Source: Streptomyces sp. L-9-10
Lineage (GTDB): Bacteria; Actinomycetota; Actinomycetes; Streptomycetales; Streptomycetaceae
Direction: 5' to 3'
Length of the DNA: 64,000 nucleotides
Assembly (NCBI RefSeq): GCF_004151105.1
Contig: NZ_PHRF01000050.1
Coordinates: 1 to 64,000 of the forward strand
Positions 24,981 to 36,303 of this stretch are shown here, one piece after another. Numbering within the stretch: position 1 is the stretch's first letter; the number at the start of each line of letters is the position of its first letter. The notes beneath the pieces were generated by a model. It ran no database searches. It saw only the letters and a program-made list of their open reading frames with translations, and had not been told where the DNA came from. The position numbers and the translations under genes were made by a program.

Positions 24981-25609
24981 CGACCAGCACCACCCTTTTC
25001 CTCGCCCGCCACGGCGAGACCGTCTGGCACGACGAGAACCGCTACACCGGTATCAGCGACATCGATCTGACCCCGCGCGGCCTGGTGCAGGCCGAGGCGC
25101 TCGGGGTGTGGGCCGCGGGCGCCGGACTCGACGCGATCGTGACCTCTCCTCTCTCCCGTGCCCGGCGCACGGCGGAGCCCGCCGCCCGGATGACGGGGCT
25201 GGAGGCCGTCGTCGAACCGGACCTGCTCGAAGTCGACTTCGGAATCGCCGAGGGCCGGACCATCGCCGAACTCGAAGCGACCCATCCCCGCGAGGTGGCG
25301 GCGTTCCGCCGTGACCCGGCCGCCCACCCGCTGCCGGACGGCGAGGACCCGACGGCCGCGGCGGCCCGCGGCGCCGGGGCCCTGCTCCGGCTCGCGGACG
25401 CCCGCCGGGGGGAGCGCGTGCTGACGGTCGCGCACAACACGCTGTTCCGGCTGGTCCTGTGCCGTCTGCTGGGCATCCCCGGGAGCGAGTACCGGCGCGT
25501 GTTCCCGGCGATGCGCAACTGCGCGATCACCGAACTGCGCGTGCCCGTGGCCCCGGCCGGCCGGCCGCGGCAGGTCGCCCTGATGTCGTACAACGTGCCG
25601 ACCCACTGA
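24977..25609 (+). CDS. Histidine phosphatase (phosphoglycerate mutase-like)
   Basis: A 210-residue member of the histidine phosphatase superfamily. The catalytic motif LARHGETVW places the phosphorylated His at residue 11; a second His is seen in LTVAHNTLFR, and Glu in the LLEVDFGIAEG loop. It is translationally coupled to the xylulokinase-like gene. In this setting it most likely dephosphorylates a sugar phosphate or relieves sugar-phosphate build-up rather than acting in glycolysis, which is an inference from context. Confidence 0.85.
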   Translation: MTTSTTLFLARHGETVWHDENRYTGISDIDLTPRGLVQAEALGVWAAGAGLDAIVTSPLSRARRTAEPAARMTGLEAVVEPDLLEVDFGIAEGRTIAELEATHPREVAAFRRDPAAHPLPDGEDPTAAAARGAGALLRLADARRGERVLTVAHNTLFRLVLCRLLGIPGSEYRRVFPAMRNCAITELRVPVAPAGRPRQVALMSYNVPTH

Positions 25610-25717
25610 CCGGGCTCACGGGTCAGACGCAATCGATCTGCCCCGCTGATCTGCCCCGCCGACCCGCCGCGCTGCCCCGGCCCACTGCCCCGGGAACGGG
25701 CCGCGCCGTACCCGCGC

Positions 25718-25746
25718 ATGACCGCGCGGCGGTCATGTACTAGAGT
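25718..25746 (+). promoter_or_regulatory. Promoter of acnA
   Basis: ATGACC (25718-25723), a 17-bp spacer and TAGAGT (25741-25746) resemble a vegetative promoter. The transcription start would fall inside the palindrome immediately downstream. Confidence 0.45.
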
Positions 25747-25764
25747 TATCTCGACATCGAGATA
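25747..25764. promoter_or_regulatory. Palindromic operator at the acnA promoter
   Basis: TATCTCGA-CA-TCGAGATA is an 8+8 perfect palindrome abutting the -10 hexamer, a position where a bound repressor would block initiation. The regulator is not identifiable from this window. Confidence 0.6.
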
Positions 25765-25806
25765 TCTGCCGAAGGCGTACCGCGGCCGCCAGCCGGTAAG
25801 GGTGAC

Positions 25807-25825
25807 CTAACTAAGCCTTACCTTA
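25807..25825. promoter_or_regulatory. Iron-box-like site in the acnA leader
   Basis: It matches the DtxR/IdeR/DmdR iron-box consensus at 13 of 19 positions by eye, with a well-kept AGCCTtACCT half. Aconitase carries an Fe-S cluster, so iron control would make sense; binding is unproven. Confidence 0.4.
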
Positions 25826-25826
25826 G

Positions 25827-28607
<2,781 letters not shown>

Positions 28608-28626
28608 GGCTTTATCACGGTCAGTT

Positions 28627-28668
28627 GAGGGCTGTGCCCCGTACGTACGCGTACGGGGCACAGCCCTC
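28627..28668 (+). terminator. acnA terminator
   Basis: Perfect 19-bp arms (28627-28645 and 28650-28668) surround a TACG tetraloop 20 bp after the stop codon. It is one of the strongest hairpins in the window. Confidence 0.9.
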
Positions 28669-28705
28669 GCCGCGTTCTATGGCGAGAACCCGCCCCCACA
28701 GGACG

Positions 28706-28735
28706 TTGCTCTGAGTAATCGGGCACACATAGACT
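28706..28735 (+). promoter_or_regulatory. Promoter of the TTA-containing small-gene pair
   Basis: TTGCTC (28706-28711), an 18-bp spacer and TAGACT (28730-28735) precede the ATG at 28779. CTGAGT/ACTCA-type repeats surround it. Confidence 0.5.
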
Positions 28736-28778
28736 GTGGCTCAGTCGCGCACTCAATCAACCCTGAGTGGAGGCAGGC

Positions 28779-29048
28779 ATGGCACGTGCCTGGGAGGCAG
28801 ATCCGTCCGCGTTATTCGAGCGGCGACTCGGAAAGTCGGCCGAGGAATTAGGCCATTCCGATGGACGCGACGATTGCCCGGACATCTGGCAGCTCGACAA
28901 CGGTGATATCGCGGTGATCGGCCGGGACCTCACCTCCTCTTACGGTCCGCGACTGCCGAAGGGCGTCACTCTCGCCGCGGACGAACGGCTGGTCGTCATC
29001 CCCGGAAACATGCTCAGCGCCGCCAAGACGGATATCGCGGATGCTTGA
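28779..29048 (+). CDS. Small acidic protein of unknown function, partner of DUF6879
   Basis: An 89-residue protein, ATG at 28779 behind GGAGGC. No motif is recognised; the middle part (DCPDIWQLDNGDIAVIGRD) reads like a small beta-rich fold. Two in-frame TTA codons (28812 and 28848) make its translation likely to depend on the bldA tRNA. It overlaps the next gene by 8 bp, so the products are probably made together. The base composition of this pair is visibly less GC-rich than acnA or GH92 on either side, which fits relatively recent arrival. Confidence 0.75.
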   Translation: MARAWEADPSALFERRLGKSAEELGHSDGRDDCPDIWQLDNGDIAVIGRDLTSSYGPRLPKGVTLAADERLVVIPGNMLSAAKTDIADA

Positions 29049-29670
29049 CCTGCGCGCTCCGACTCTCCCGCCCGAGCGGGGCGAGAGGCTCGTACGAGAT
29101 GTCTACAAGCGGGACTTCCGGGAACGGGATGCGGCGATTCGCGACGCTGAGTCCTGGAAGCTCGAACGGCGGCAGCACTTCCGGGAACAGGGCAGTGCCA
29201 GCCGGGACGCGCTCTCCCGAGGCGAGTGGGAAGAGGCGCTGCGGCTCATCGACGAACGACGCGATGATCTCCTCGAGTCCGCCCGTGACGACGAACGTCG
29301 TGGCTTCGTCTTCCACCGGGTGCGTGTAGTGGAACGGCCGCTGACGCCCTATCTGCAATGGGAGCTGCATTCACTGCGGCAGCGAGCGGAATACGGTGAG
29401 AGAATCCGTACGGTAAGTGCCGAAGTGTTAGCCGCGGCGGAGAGCGAAGGACCCCTGCCGGAAGTGGTCATCCTCGGCGGAAGCACGCTCTACCAGGTGC
29501 TCTATGACGAGTCCGGCGCTTCGCAAGGAGCGATCCGCTATTCCGACAGCGGGATCGTCGGACGCTGGGAGAGCTACATCAAGGAAATCTACGGAGCGGG
29601 CGAGGACGTGGAGAGCTACTTCGCTCGCGAGGTAGCGCATCTTCCCCCGCCGACGACGAACGCGGAGTAG
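29041..29670 (+). CDS. DUF6879-like protein
   Basis: A 209-residue protein starting at the ATG that overlaps the small gene. It is predicted to be helical and charged in the first half, with FVFHRVRVVERPLTPYLQWEL and an ending around a Ser-Asp-Ser turn (RYSDSGIVGRWE) characteristic of DUF6879 proteins, which in Streptomyces often sit beside XRE regulators and DUF397 proteins; neither is present here. A TTA codon lies at 29428. The function is unknown. With the upstream partner and the downstream STAND ATPase it may form a signalling module. Confidence 0.7.
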   Translation: MLDLRAPTLPPERGERLVRDVYKRDFRERDAAIRDAESWKLERRQHFREQGSASRDALSRGEWEEALRLIDERRDDLLESARDDERRGFVFHRVRVVERPLTPYLQWELHSLRQRAEYGERIRTVSAEVLAAAESEGPLPEVVILGGSTLYQVLYDESGASQGAIRYSDSGIVGRWESYIKEIYGAGEDVESYFAREVAHLPPPTTNAE

Positions 29671-29704
29671 GACGATCAACGAGCACGGCAGAGACGAGAA
29701 GCGC

Positions 29705-29733
29705 CCCGGCAGGTCGCACAACGACCTGTCGGG
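29705..29733 (+). terminator. Hairpin after the DUF6879-like gene
   Basis: Twelve-base arms (29705-29716 and 29722-29733) with one G-U pair and a CACAA loop, 35 bp after the stop and just before the STAND gene. It may act as a terminator or partial attenuator. Confidence 0.55.
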
Positions 29734-29764
29734 CACTTCACGCGATGTTGTCCAGGCCGGAAGC

Positions 29765-32083
29765 GTGAGCGGGGGAATCCATTTCCATGAGCACGCCGCG
29801 GAGACCGAGGACAGTTCCACGAACACCACACCCCGGCAACTCCCCGCTGATGTGCGGGGGTTTGTGAATCGCGCGCATGAACTCGACGAGCTGAACGCCG
29901 TTCTGGCCGATGAGGACGGTCATCCGCTCGTCATCTCCGTCTGCGTGATCGCCGGTACCGCCGGTGCGGGAAAGACCTCGCTCGCCCTGCGCTGGGCCCA
30001 TCAGGTACAGGACCGCTTTCCCGACGGTCAGCTCTATGTCAATCTGCGTGGCTACGACCCGGGCGAGCCGGTCACGGCGCCGGAAGCTCTGCACCGCTTT
30101 CTCGGCGCGCTCGGTGTACGGCCCCGGTCGGTACCACAGGACGTCGATGCCGCCGCCGCGCTGTACCGCTCCTTTCTGGCCGACCGCCGGATGCTGATCG
30201 TCCTTGACAACGCTGCCACGGTCGGCCAGGTCCGCCCGTTGCTGCCGGGCAGCGCGGGCTGTCTGGTGGTCGTCACCAGCCGCAGCCGGTTGTCCGGACT
30301 CGCTGTCAGAGACGGGGCACGCCGACTGACCCTGGGGACGCTGCCACAGCCGGAAGCCGTGGCCCTGCTGCGGGCCGTCACCGCGGGCTACCGGCCGGAA
30401 GACGATCTGGAGAAGCTCACCGAACTGGCCGGACTCTGCGCCCGGCTGCCACTGGCCCTGCGGATCGCCGCCGAACGCGCCGCCAGCCGACCGCATATGA
30501 AATTGGACGACCTGATCGCGGATCTGCGGGACGAGAGCGGCCTCTGGGACGCCCTCAGCACGGGGGACGACGAGGAGGCCGAAGCGGTCCGCACCGTCTT
30601 CGCCTGGTCCTACCGTGCTCTGCCCGACAGCGCGGCCCGTCTGTTCCGGTTGCTCGGTCTGCACCCCGGTCCCGAGTTCGGGCTTCATGCCGCCGCCGCT
30701 CTCGCCGGACTGACCGCCCCTCGTGCCCGGCAGCTGCTGGACTCACTCGTCGGCGCCCATCTCCTGGAACAGACCGCGCCGGACCGTTACCAGTTCCACG
30801 ACCTGTTGCGGGCCTATGCCACCGATCAGGCGCAGCATGAGGAACCGCCCGAGGGACGGACGGCGGCGCTTCGCCGGATACTGGACTGGTATCTGCACAC
30901 CGCGGACGCCGCGCAGAGCTGGATCAGCCCCGCCGAACTCCATCTGGAGCTGTCCCCGCCCGCGGCGGAGGTACGGCCTCTGTCCTTCGCCGACTTCGAC
31001 GCCGCCGTGGACTGGGCGGAGCGCGAGCACACCAATCTGCTCCAGGCCGTGCGCGTCGCCGCCCATACGGGAGACGACCGGCTCGCCTGGCACCTGTCAG
31101 CGGTTCTGGCCAACGCGTACTCTCCCTCCGCTCCCGTCGCCGACTGGCCGACGGTCGGTCGCATCGGCCTGGCGGCGGCGCGCCGGCTGGGTGACCGCCG
31201 GGGAGAGGCTCAGCTGCTCACCGAGCTGGGGATGAGTCACACCCGGAACAACCGCCTCGGCGAGAGCCACGAGAACCACAGCGCGGCCCTGCGGATCTGG
31301 CGTGAGCTGGGGGACAGGGCCGGGGAGGCACACTCGCTCAACCTGATCGGACTGGTTCATCTCCACAGGAGGGAGCTCACCCGGGCCGCCGACCTCTTCG
31401 AGCAGGCCATCACGGCCTTCCGGGAGCAGGACGCCGCCCACTGGGAGGCGACGGTGCTCTCCAATCTCGCCGGAGCCCACTACCGCGCCGGCCGTCTCCC
31501 CGAGGCGTTCACCGCCGCCCGGCGGGCGCTGGCGTCCCACCGCGCCCTGAACAACCCACGGGGCGAGGGCAACATCCTGCGACTCCTCAGTCACCTGGAG
31601 CTGGAACAGGGAGAAGCGGAGAAGGCGCTCGGCACGGCCCGCGACGCCGTGGACATCGCTCTCACACTGCGCGATCACCGGCTCGAAGGCTACTGGCTCC
31701 TCGCGCTGGGCGACGCCCAGCGGGCCAACGGCCGGCCGGCGGACGCGCTCACCTCCTACCAGCGGTCCGCGACCCTCCACCGCCGGCTGGGAAACCAGAG
31801 CCGGGAAGCCCTCGCCTGGAACAGCACGGCCGAGGTGTACCGGCGGCTGGGCCGGGACGAGGAGGCGGCGCACTTCCACCGGCGGGCCGTCGCCGTCCAC
31901 CGTGAACTCGGTGACACCTGGGACGAGGCCATGGCCCTCGACGGTCTGGCCGAGGCGCTGTTCGCCGACGATCCGGAAGCGGCGCTCGGGCACTGGACGG
32001 AGGCGCTGGCGCTCCTCGCCGGCCACGACGACCCCCGGGCGGTCGCCGTGCGGGGCCGGATCGAGCGTCGGTCGGGCCGTTAG
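29765..32083 (+). CDS. STAND ATPase: NB-ARC domain plus TPR repeats
   Basis: A 772-residue AfsR-like protein without the SARP DNA-binding domain. The NB-ARC part (about 30-330) has a Walker A loop GTAGAGKTSLALRW, a Walker B RRMLIVLDNAA, a sensor-like VVVTSRSRL and a GLPLA-like ARLPLALRIAAERAA. TPR repeats run from about residue 460 to the end. The roughly 40-residue N-terminal part shows no effector domain. STAND proteins act as ATP-dependent switches in transcription control, development or antiphage defence; which applies here cannot be told. The GTG at 29765 has a weak GGAAG site. It follows the DUF6879-like gene by 94 bp, with a hairpin between them. Confidence 0.85.
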   Translation: MSGGIHFHEHAAETEDSSTNTTPRQLPADVRGFVNRAHELDELNAVLADEDGHPLVISVCVIAGTAGAGKTSLALRWAHQVQDRFPDGQLYVNLRGYDPGEPVTAPEALHRFLGALGVRPRSVPQDVDAAAALYRSFLADRRMLIVLDNAATVGQVRPLLPGSAGCLVVVTSRSRLSGLAVRDGARRLTLGTLPQPEAVALLRAVTAGYRPEDDLEKLTELAGLCARLPLALRIAAERAASRPHMKLDDLIADLRDESGLWDALSTGDDEEAEAVRTVFAWSYRALPDSAARLFRLLGLHPGPEFGLHAAAALAGLTAPRARQLLDSLVGAHLLEQTAPDRYQFHDLLRAYATDQAQHEEPPEGRTAALRRILDWYLHTADAAQSWISPAELHLELSPPAAEVRPLSFADFDAAVDWAEREHTNLLQAVRVAAHTGDDRLAWHLSAVLANAYSPSAPVADWPTVGRIGLAAARRLGDRRGEAQLLTELGMSHTRNNRLGESHENHSAALRIWRELGDRAGEAHSLNLIGLVHLHRRELTRAADLFEQAITAFREQDAAHWEATVLSNLAGAHYRAGRLPEAFTAARRALASHRALNNPRGEGNILRLLSHLELEQGEAEKALGTARDAVDIALTLRDHRLEGYWLLALGDAQRANGRPADALTSYQRSATLHRRLGNQSREALAWNSTAEVYRRLGRDEEAAHFHRRAVAVHRELGDTWDEAMALDGLAEALFADDPEAALGHWTEALALLAGHDDPRAVAVRGRIERRSGR

Positions 32084-32124
32084 AGCCTGTTCCCGTGTCC
32101 GGTGGAATCTGGACCCCGGCGCGG

Positions 32125-32162
32125 CGGAACGGGTCACCCGCACTCGCGGGTGACCCGTTCCG
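32125..32162. terminator. Bidirectional terminator between the STAND and GH92 genes
   Basis: Perfect 17-bp arms around an ACTC loop (32142-32145) lie between two convergent genes. Confidence 0.9.
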
Positions 32163-32180
32163 GCTGTTCGGCTCACTCCG

Positions 32181-35100
32181 CTAGCGGAGCAGTTCCACCT
32201 CCGCCAGGGTCGACGGAGCGTCGCTCACCAGGCGGTACTTCGCGTACGTGCCCGGCTTGGCGATGGTGAAGGCCCGGGTCTGCCGGTCCCAGGCGAAGGA
32301 CTGCGCCGTCCTCGTGTCCAGCGTCCGCCAGTTCGTGCCGTCCGCCGAGCCCTGCAGTGTCCAGCCGGCCGGGGCCTTCGCGGCCGTGGACGACGTCAGC
32401 GTGTACTGGACCGCCTTCGTCGCCGATGCCACCGGCAGCTCCACGGACCCGACCGGCGCCGAGGTGCCCGAGGAGTTGTCGGAGAGCGGGCCCGACGCGG
32501 TCAGGGCGTCCGTGCGCGGTGACGGGGCCTTGTCGTCCTGCTGGATCGAGACAGGCGCCGCGTCCTTGCCCGTGCCCCAGGACGACGGCTTCGGGCCCAT
32601 CGCGAACTCCAGCTGCCCGCCGCGCGCCAGCAGATCGTGCGGGAGCGCCGTGGAGTTCCAGGACTTGCCGTTGACCTTCAGCCCCTGGACGTAGATGTTC
32701 TTGTCGCTGTTCTTCGGCGCCTTGACGACCAGCGTGCGGCCGTTGTCCAGACGGAGGGTCGCCTTGGTGAAGAGCGGCGAGCCGACCGCGTACTCCCCGC
32801 TGCCCATCACCAGCGGATAGAAGCCGAGCGCCGAGAAGAGGTACCACCCCGACTGCTCGCCGTTGTCCTCGTCGCCGTGGTAGCCCTGGCCGATCTCGCT
32901 GCCGACGTACAGCCGCCCCAGGACCTCGCGCACCTTCTCCTGGGTCTTCCAGGGCTGCGAGGCCGCGTTGTACATGTACGCGGCGTGGTGGGCGACCTGG
33001 TTGGAGTGGCCGTACATGCCCATCCGTACGTCACGCGCCTCCGTCATCTCGTGGATCACGCCGCCGTACGAGCCGACGAACTCGGGGCCGGCCGTCTCGG
33101 GGGTCGAGAAGTAGGTGTCCAGCTTGTCCCCGAGACCGGGGCGTCCGCCGTAGAGGTTGGCGAGCCCGCGGCTGTCCTGCACCGCAGTGAAGGCGTAGCC
33201 CCACGCGTTCGTCTCGGTGTAGTCGTAACCCCATACGCGCGGGTCGAACGAGCCGGAGGGGACCCGCCAGTCGCCCTTGAGGTTACGGCCCTGGAAGAAG
33301 CCGGCCTTCGAGTCGAAGAGCGAGACATAGCTCTGGGCGCGGTTGCGGAAGTAGTCGGACTCCTCCTTGTACCGCGCCTTCTTCGTCTTCTTGTAGAGCG
33401 CCTCGCCCATCTTCGACAGGCCGTAGTCGTTGAGGTAGCCCTCCAGCGACCAGGACAGGCCCTCATGGGTCTCCGTGGAGGCATAGCCGAGGAACGGCGA
33501 CGTCTCCATGCCCTTGCGGCCCACTCCCGAGCTGGGCGGTACCACCGTCGCGTTCTTCAGCGCCGCCTCGTACGCCGCCTCCGCGTCGAAGTCGACCCCC
33601 TTGACATAGGCGTCGGCGAAGGCCACGTCCGAGCTGGTGCCGGTCATCAGATCCGCGTAGCCGGGGGAGGACCAGCGGGAGATCCAGCCGCCGTCCTTGT
33701 ACTGCTGGACGAAGCCGTCCACCAGCTCGCCCGCCTTCTTCGGGGTGAGGAGGGAGTACGCGGGCCAGGTCGTGCGGTACGTGTCCCAGAAGCCGTTGTT
33801 GACGTACACCTCGCCGTCGACGATCTTCGCGCCGGTGTGCGTCGGGGTGTCGGGCCCGGTCTGCGGCGAGAACGGGCTGGCGTACTGCTGCTTCGGGCGG
33901 GACTTCGTCCCGGTGTTCTCGAAGCCGGAGTTGGGATACAGATACAGCCGGTAGAGGCTGGAGTAGAGCGTCGTCAGCTGGTCGTGGTCCGCGCCCTCCA
34001 CCTCCACCCGTCCGAGGATGGCGTCCCAGGCGCTCTGCGCCCGGTCCTCGACCCGCTCGAAGCGGGTGGTGGCGGGGATCTCGTCGGAGAGGTTCTTCTT
34101 CGCCTGGTCGAGGCTGATCAGCGAGGTCGCCAGGCGCAGGGTGACCGTACGGTCCTTGCCGGCGTCGAAGCGCAGATAGCCCGTGACGTCGGCGCCCCCG
34201 CCGCCGGTGAGCTTGCCGCTCGCGGTGACGGGCGCGTCGAAGACGCCGTATACGAAAAGCCGTGTCGCGCCGGTCGACAGTCCGCTCTTGACATCGGAGA
34301 AGCCGGAGAAGGAGCGGGTCGCCGGATCGAGCGTGAGCCCGCCCGCGTTGGAGATGTTGTCGAACACCACGCTGGCGTTGTCGCCGGGGTAGGTGAACCG
34401 CATCATCGCCGCGTGGTCGGTCGGGGTCATCTCGGTCTTGAGACCGTTCTCGAACGTCACGCCGTAGTAGTGCGGCCTCGCGGTCTCGTTCTCGTGCCGG
34501 AAGGGCAGCGCCCGCGCCGTACGGGACGCCTCGGGCGTCTCGGCGGCCACCGACGGCATCAGCTGGAAGGTCTGCCGGTCGCCCATCCAGGGGCTCGGCT
34601 CATGGCTGGCGCTGAAGGCCTGCACGGTCGGCAGGTTGTCGGCGTTGTTGGCGCGGCTGTACTCGTAGAGCCAGCTGGTGGAACCGGCGTTGGTCACCGG
34701 CGTCCAGAAGTTGAAGCCGTTCGGCACGGCGGTCGCGGGGAAGGTGTTGCCGCGTGAGAAGGAGCCGCTGGAGTTGGTGCCCCGGGTGGTGGAGGCGTAG
34801 TCCGACAGATGCGCGAGCCGCTTCTCGGCGGCCTTGGGCGCCAGGCTGATGTCATCGATCCAGCCCTGGAACTTCGCGGGGCCGGTGCGGGAGTCGTACG
34901 CCACCAGGATCCGGTCGACGGTCCTGCCGGCCGCCACGGCGCCGATCCGGGCGTCCACCTGGTTCCACTGGTTGACATAGAGCCGCTTGGCGTCGCCCTG
35001 GCCCTGCGGGGTCAGCAGCCCGCCATGGGCGTCGGTCGCCTTCAGATCGCTCAGATAGGTGCCGTCGGTGAAGGCGAGATCGACCGAGACGTTCGTGGCC

Positions 35101-36026
35101 GGATAGTTCAGATCCGTCTCCGGGAGGGAGGGATAGATCCGGTACGAGAGCGCGGTGTCGCGCCGCACGGCCGTCTGGACGTCGAAGACCTTGTTGTACG
35201 AGTACGCCCGCCCTTCCGGCTGGTGCGTACCGGCGTACTTCAGTGCTCGTGTGCCGGTGAATCCGGCGCCGGCCTTGGCGGTGGGGGAGCCGGAGGGGCC
35301 GCGGTCCACCTGGGTGCGCATGTCCTGCGGCGCGGGCGTGCTCGTGTCGCCGTCGGAGAACTGCACGTCGGCGAGCTGGGTCGCGTCCGAGGCGCCGTTG
35401 TTCGCCGTGATGTCCAGCCGGAAGTGCTGGTAGGCGGCCGGGGCCTCGACGGCGGCGTCGTAGGACTTGGTCTGGAACCGCTCCGTGAAGGTCTCTCCCT
35501 TCCGGGAGTCCAGCTCCTTCCACTCCTTGCCGTCGGTGGAGCCCTGGAGCGTCCAGTCCTTGGGGTCGCGCTCGGCATGGTCGTTCGCGGAGGTCAGCGC
35601 GTACGTGACGACCTTGACCGGCTCGTCGAGATCGAACTCGATCCAGGCGGTGGGCTCGAACGCCAGCCACTTCGTGGCCGGCTGGACGTCGACGAGGTTC
35701 TCCTTGGTCTCACCGCCGCCGGTGTTCTCGTCGCTGGCCCGCAGCTCGACGACCCGGTCCGTGACATTGCCCGGAATTCCGTTGGTGAAGCCGCCGTCGA
35801 CACCGGATGCCCGTTTCTCTCCGTCGGGTCCCACTTCGACGGTGTTGCGCCACTCCGGCTGGGGTTCGTCCGCTTCGAAGGAGGAGGCGAATTCCCTTTC
35901 CGCCGACTTTGGTTGAGCGGGTTGTGCTATAGCCGCCGACTGTGCTGTTACGACGAGCAGTGAGGCCGCCGCCACGAGGGCGGCCGTATGCCATTGTCTG
36001 CGCCGGGGTCCGGTTCTCTGCCGCAT
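32181..36026 (-). CDS. Secreted exo-alpha-mannosidase, GH92, with N-terminal carbohydrate-binding domain
   Basis: A 1281-residue extracellular enzyme. The ATG at 36026 gives a clear signal peptide (basic start, hydrophobic core to about residue 34); the open frame upstream lacks one. A discoidin/F5-F8 type C-like domain covers about 70-190, and a second one appears at the C-terminus (about 1180-1281). The GH92 core has GNTFPATAVPNGF near 425, FWDTYRTTWPAYSLL near 755 and the hallmark GDEDNGEQSGWY near 1050. GH92 enzymes are calcium-dependent inverting exo-mannosidases that trim alpha-mannans and N-glycan-type mannose. A LacI-type palindrome lies 28 bp before the start. It is divergent from ngcE, so the released sugar may serve the neighbouring importers. 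Confidence 0.92.
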   Translation of the reverse strand: MRQRTGPRRRQWHTAALVAAASLLVVTAQSAAIAQPAQPKSAEREFASSFEADEPQPEWRNTVEVGPDGEKRASGVDGGFTNGIPGNVTDRVVELRASDENTGGGETKENLVDVQPATKWLAFEPTAWIEFDLDEPVKVVTYALTSANDHAERDPKDWTLQGSTDGKEWKELDSRKGETFTERFQTKSYDAAVEAPAAYQHFRLDITANNGASDATQLADVQFSDGDTSTPAPQDMRTQVDRGPSGSPTAKAGAGFTGTRALKYAGTHQPEGRAYSYNKVFDVQTAVRRDTALSYRIYPSLPETDLNYPATNVSVDLAFTDGTYLSDLKATDAHGGLLTPQGQGDAKRLYVNQWNQVDARIGAVAAGRTVDRILVAYDSRTGPAKFQGWIDDISLAPKAAEKRLAHLSDYASTTRGTNSSGSFSRGNTFPATAVPNGFNFWTPVTNAGSTSWLYEYSRANNADNLPTVQAFSASHEPSPWMGDRQTFQLMPSVAAETPEASRTARALPFRHENETARPHYYGVTFENGLKTEMTPTDHAAMMRFTYPGDNASVVFDNISNAGGLTLDPATRSFSGFSDVKSGLSTGATRLFVYGVFDAPVTASGKLTGGGGADVTGYLRFDAGKDRTVTLRLATSLISLDQAKKNLSDEIPATTRFERVEDRAQSAWDAILGRVEVEGADHDQLTTLYSSLYRLYLYPNSGFENTGTKSRPKQQYASPFSPQTGPDTPTHTGAKIVDGEVYVNNGFWDTYRTTWPAYSLLTPKKAGELVDGFVQQYKDGGWISRWSSPGYADLMTGTSSDVAFADAYVKGVDFDAEAAYEAALKNATVVPPSSGVGRKGMETSPFLGYASTETHEGLSWSLEGYLNDYGLSKMGEALYKKTKKARYKEESDYFRNRAQSYVSLFDSKAGFFQGRNLKGDWRVPSGSFDPRVWGYDYTETNAWGYAFTAVQDSRGLANLYGGRPGLGDKLDTYFSTPETAGPEFVGSYGGVIHEMTEARDVRMGMYGHSNQVAHHAAYMYNAASQPWKTQEKVREVLGRLYVGSEIGQGYHGDEDNGEQSGWYLFSALGFYPLVMGSGEYAVGSPLFTKATLRLDNGRTLVVKAPKNSDKNIYVQGLKVNGKSWNSTALPHDLLARGGQLEFAMGPKPSSWGTGKDAAPVSIQQDDKAPSPRTDALTASGPLSDNSSGTSAPVGSVELPVASATKAVQYTLTSSTAAKAPAGWTLQGSADGTNWRTLDTRTAQSFAWDRQTRAFTIAKPGTYAKYRLVSDAPSTLAEVELLR

Positions 36027-36053
36027 ACCGAGCCTTTCGTCCTGCGTACCAAG

Positions 36054-36071
36054 TTGGACAACGTTGTCAAA
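36054..36071. promoter_or_regulatory. LacI-type operator upstream of GH92
   Basis: TTGGACAACGTTGTCAAA contains a perfect 12-bp palindrome with a central CG, the usual form for LacI/PurR-family sites. It lies 28-45 bp before the GH92 start. Confidence 0.5.
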
Positions 36072-36267
36072 CGGGAGCGCAGGGTCCAGTAGGGGCCAAG
36101 TGTCGTGTGGTGTCAAGGGTGTTGCAGGGATGGCGTGTTCGGAATGGCTCATTCTGGAGAGACCGAGGTGGTCGAATGAGTACACACCCGGCTCAGATAT
36201 CCACGAGGTCTCAACTCGGGAAAGACTGCCGTCCAAACCTGCTTTCGATCTTGCCCCGTCGGCGGGA

Positions 36268-36283
36268 AGTGGACTATACCTGT
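36268..36283 (+). promoter_or_regulatory. dre-like element (DasR site) upstream of ngcE
   Basis: AGTGGACTATACCTGT matches the DasR consensus A(G/C)TGGTCTAGACCA(G/C)T at 13 of 16 positions. DasR is the GntR-type regulator of N-acetylglucosamine and chitin use, which fits an NgcE importer downstream. Confidence 0.6.
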
Positions 36284-36303
36284 CGGCGTCCCCCCAAGCG
36301 ATG

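Noticed and set aside
29705..29733. Attachment site or IS end beside the STAND cassette
   Set aside because: The inverted repeat behaves as an ordinary terminator; no integrase or matching copy was seen at the other side.
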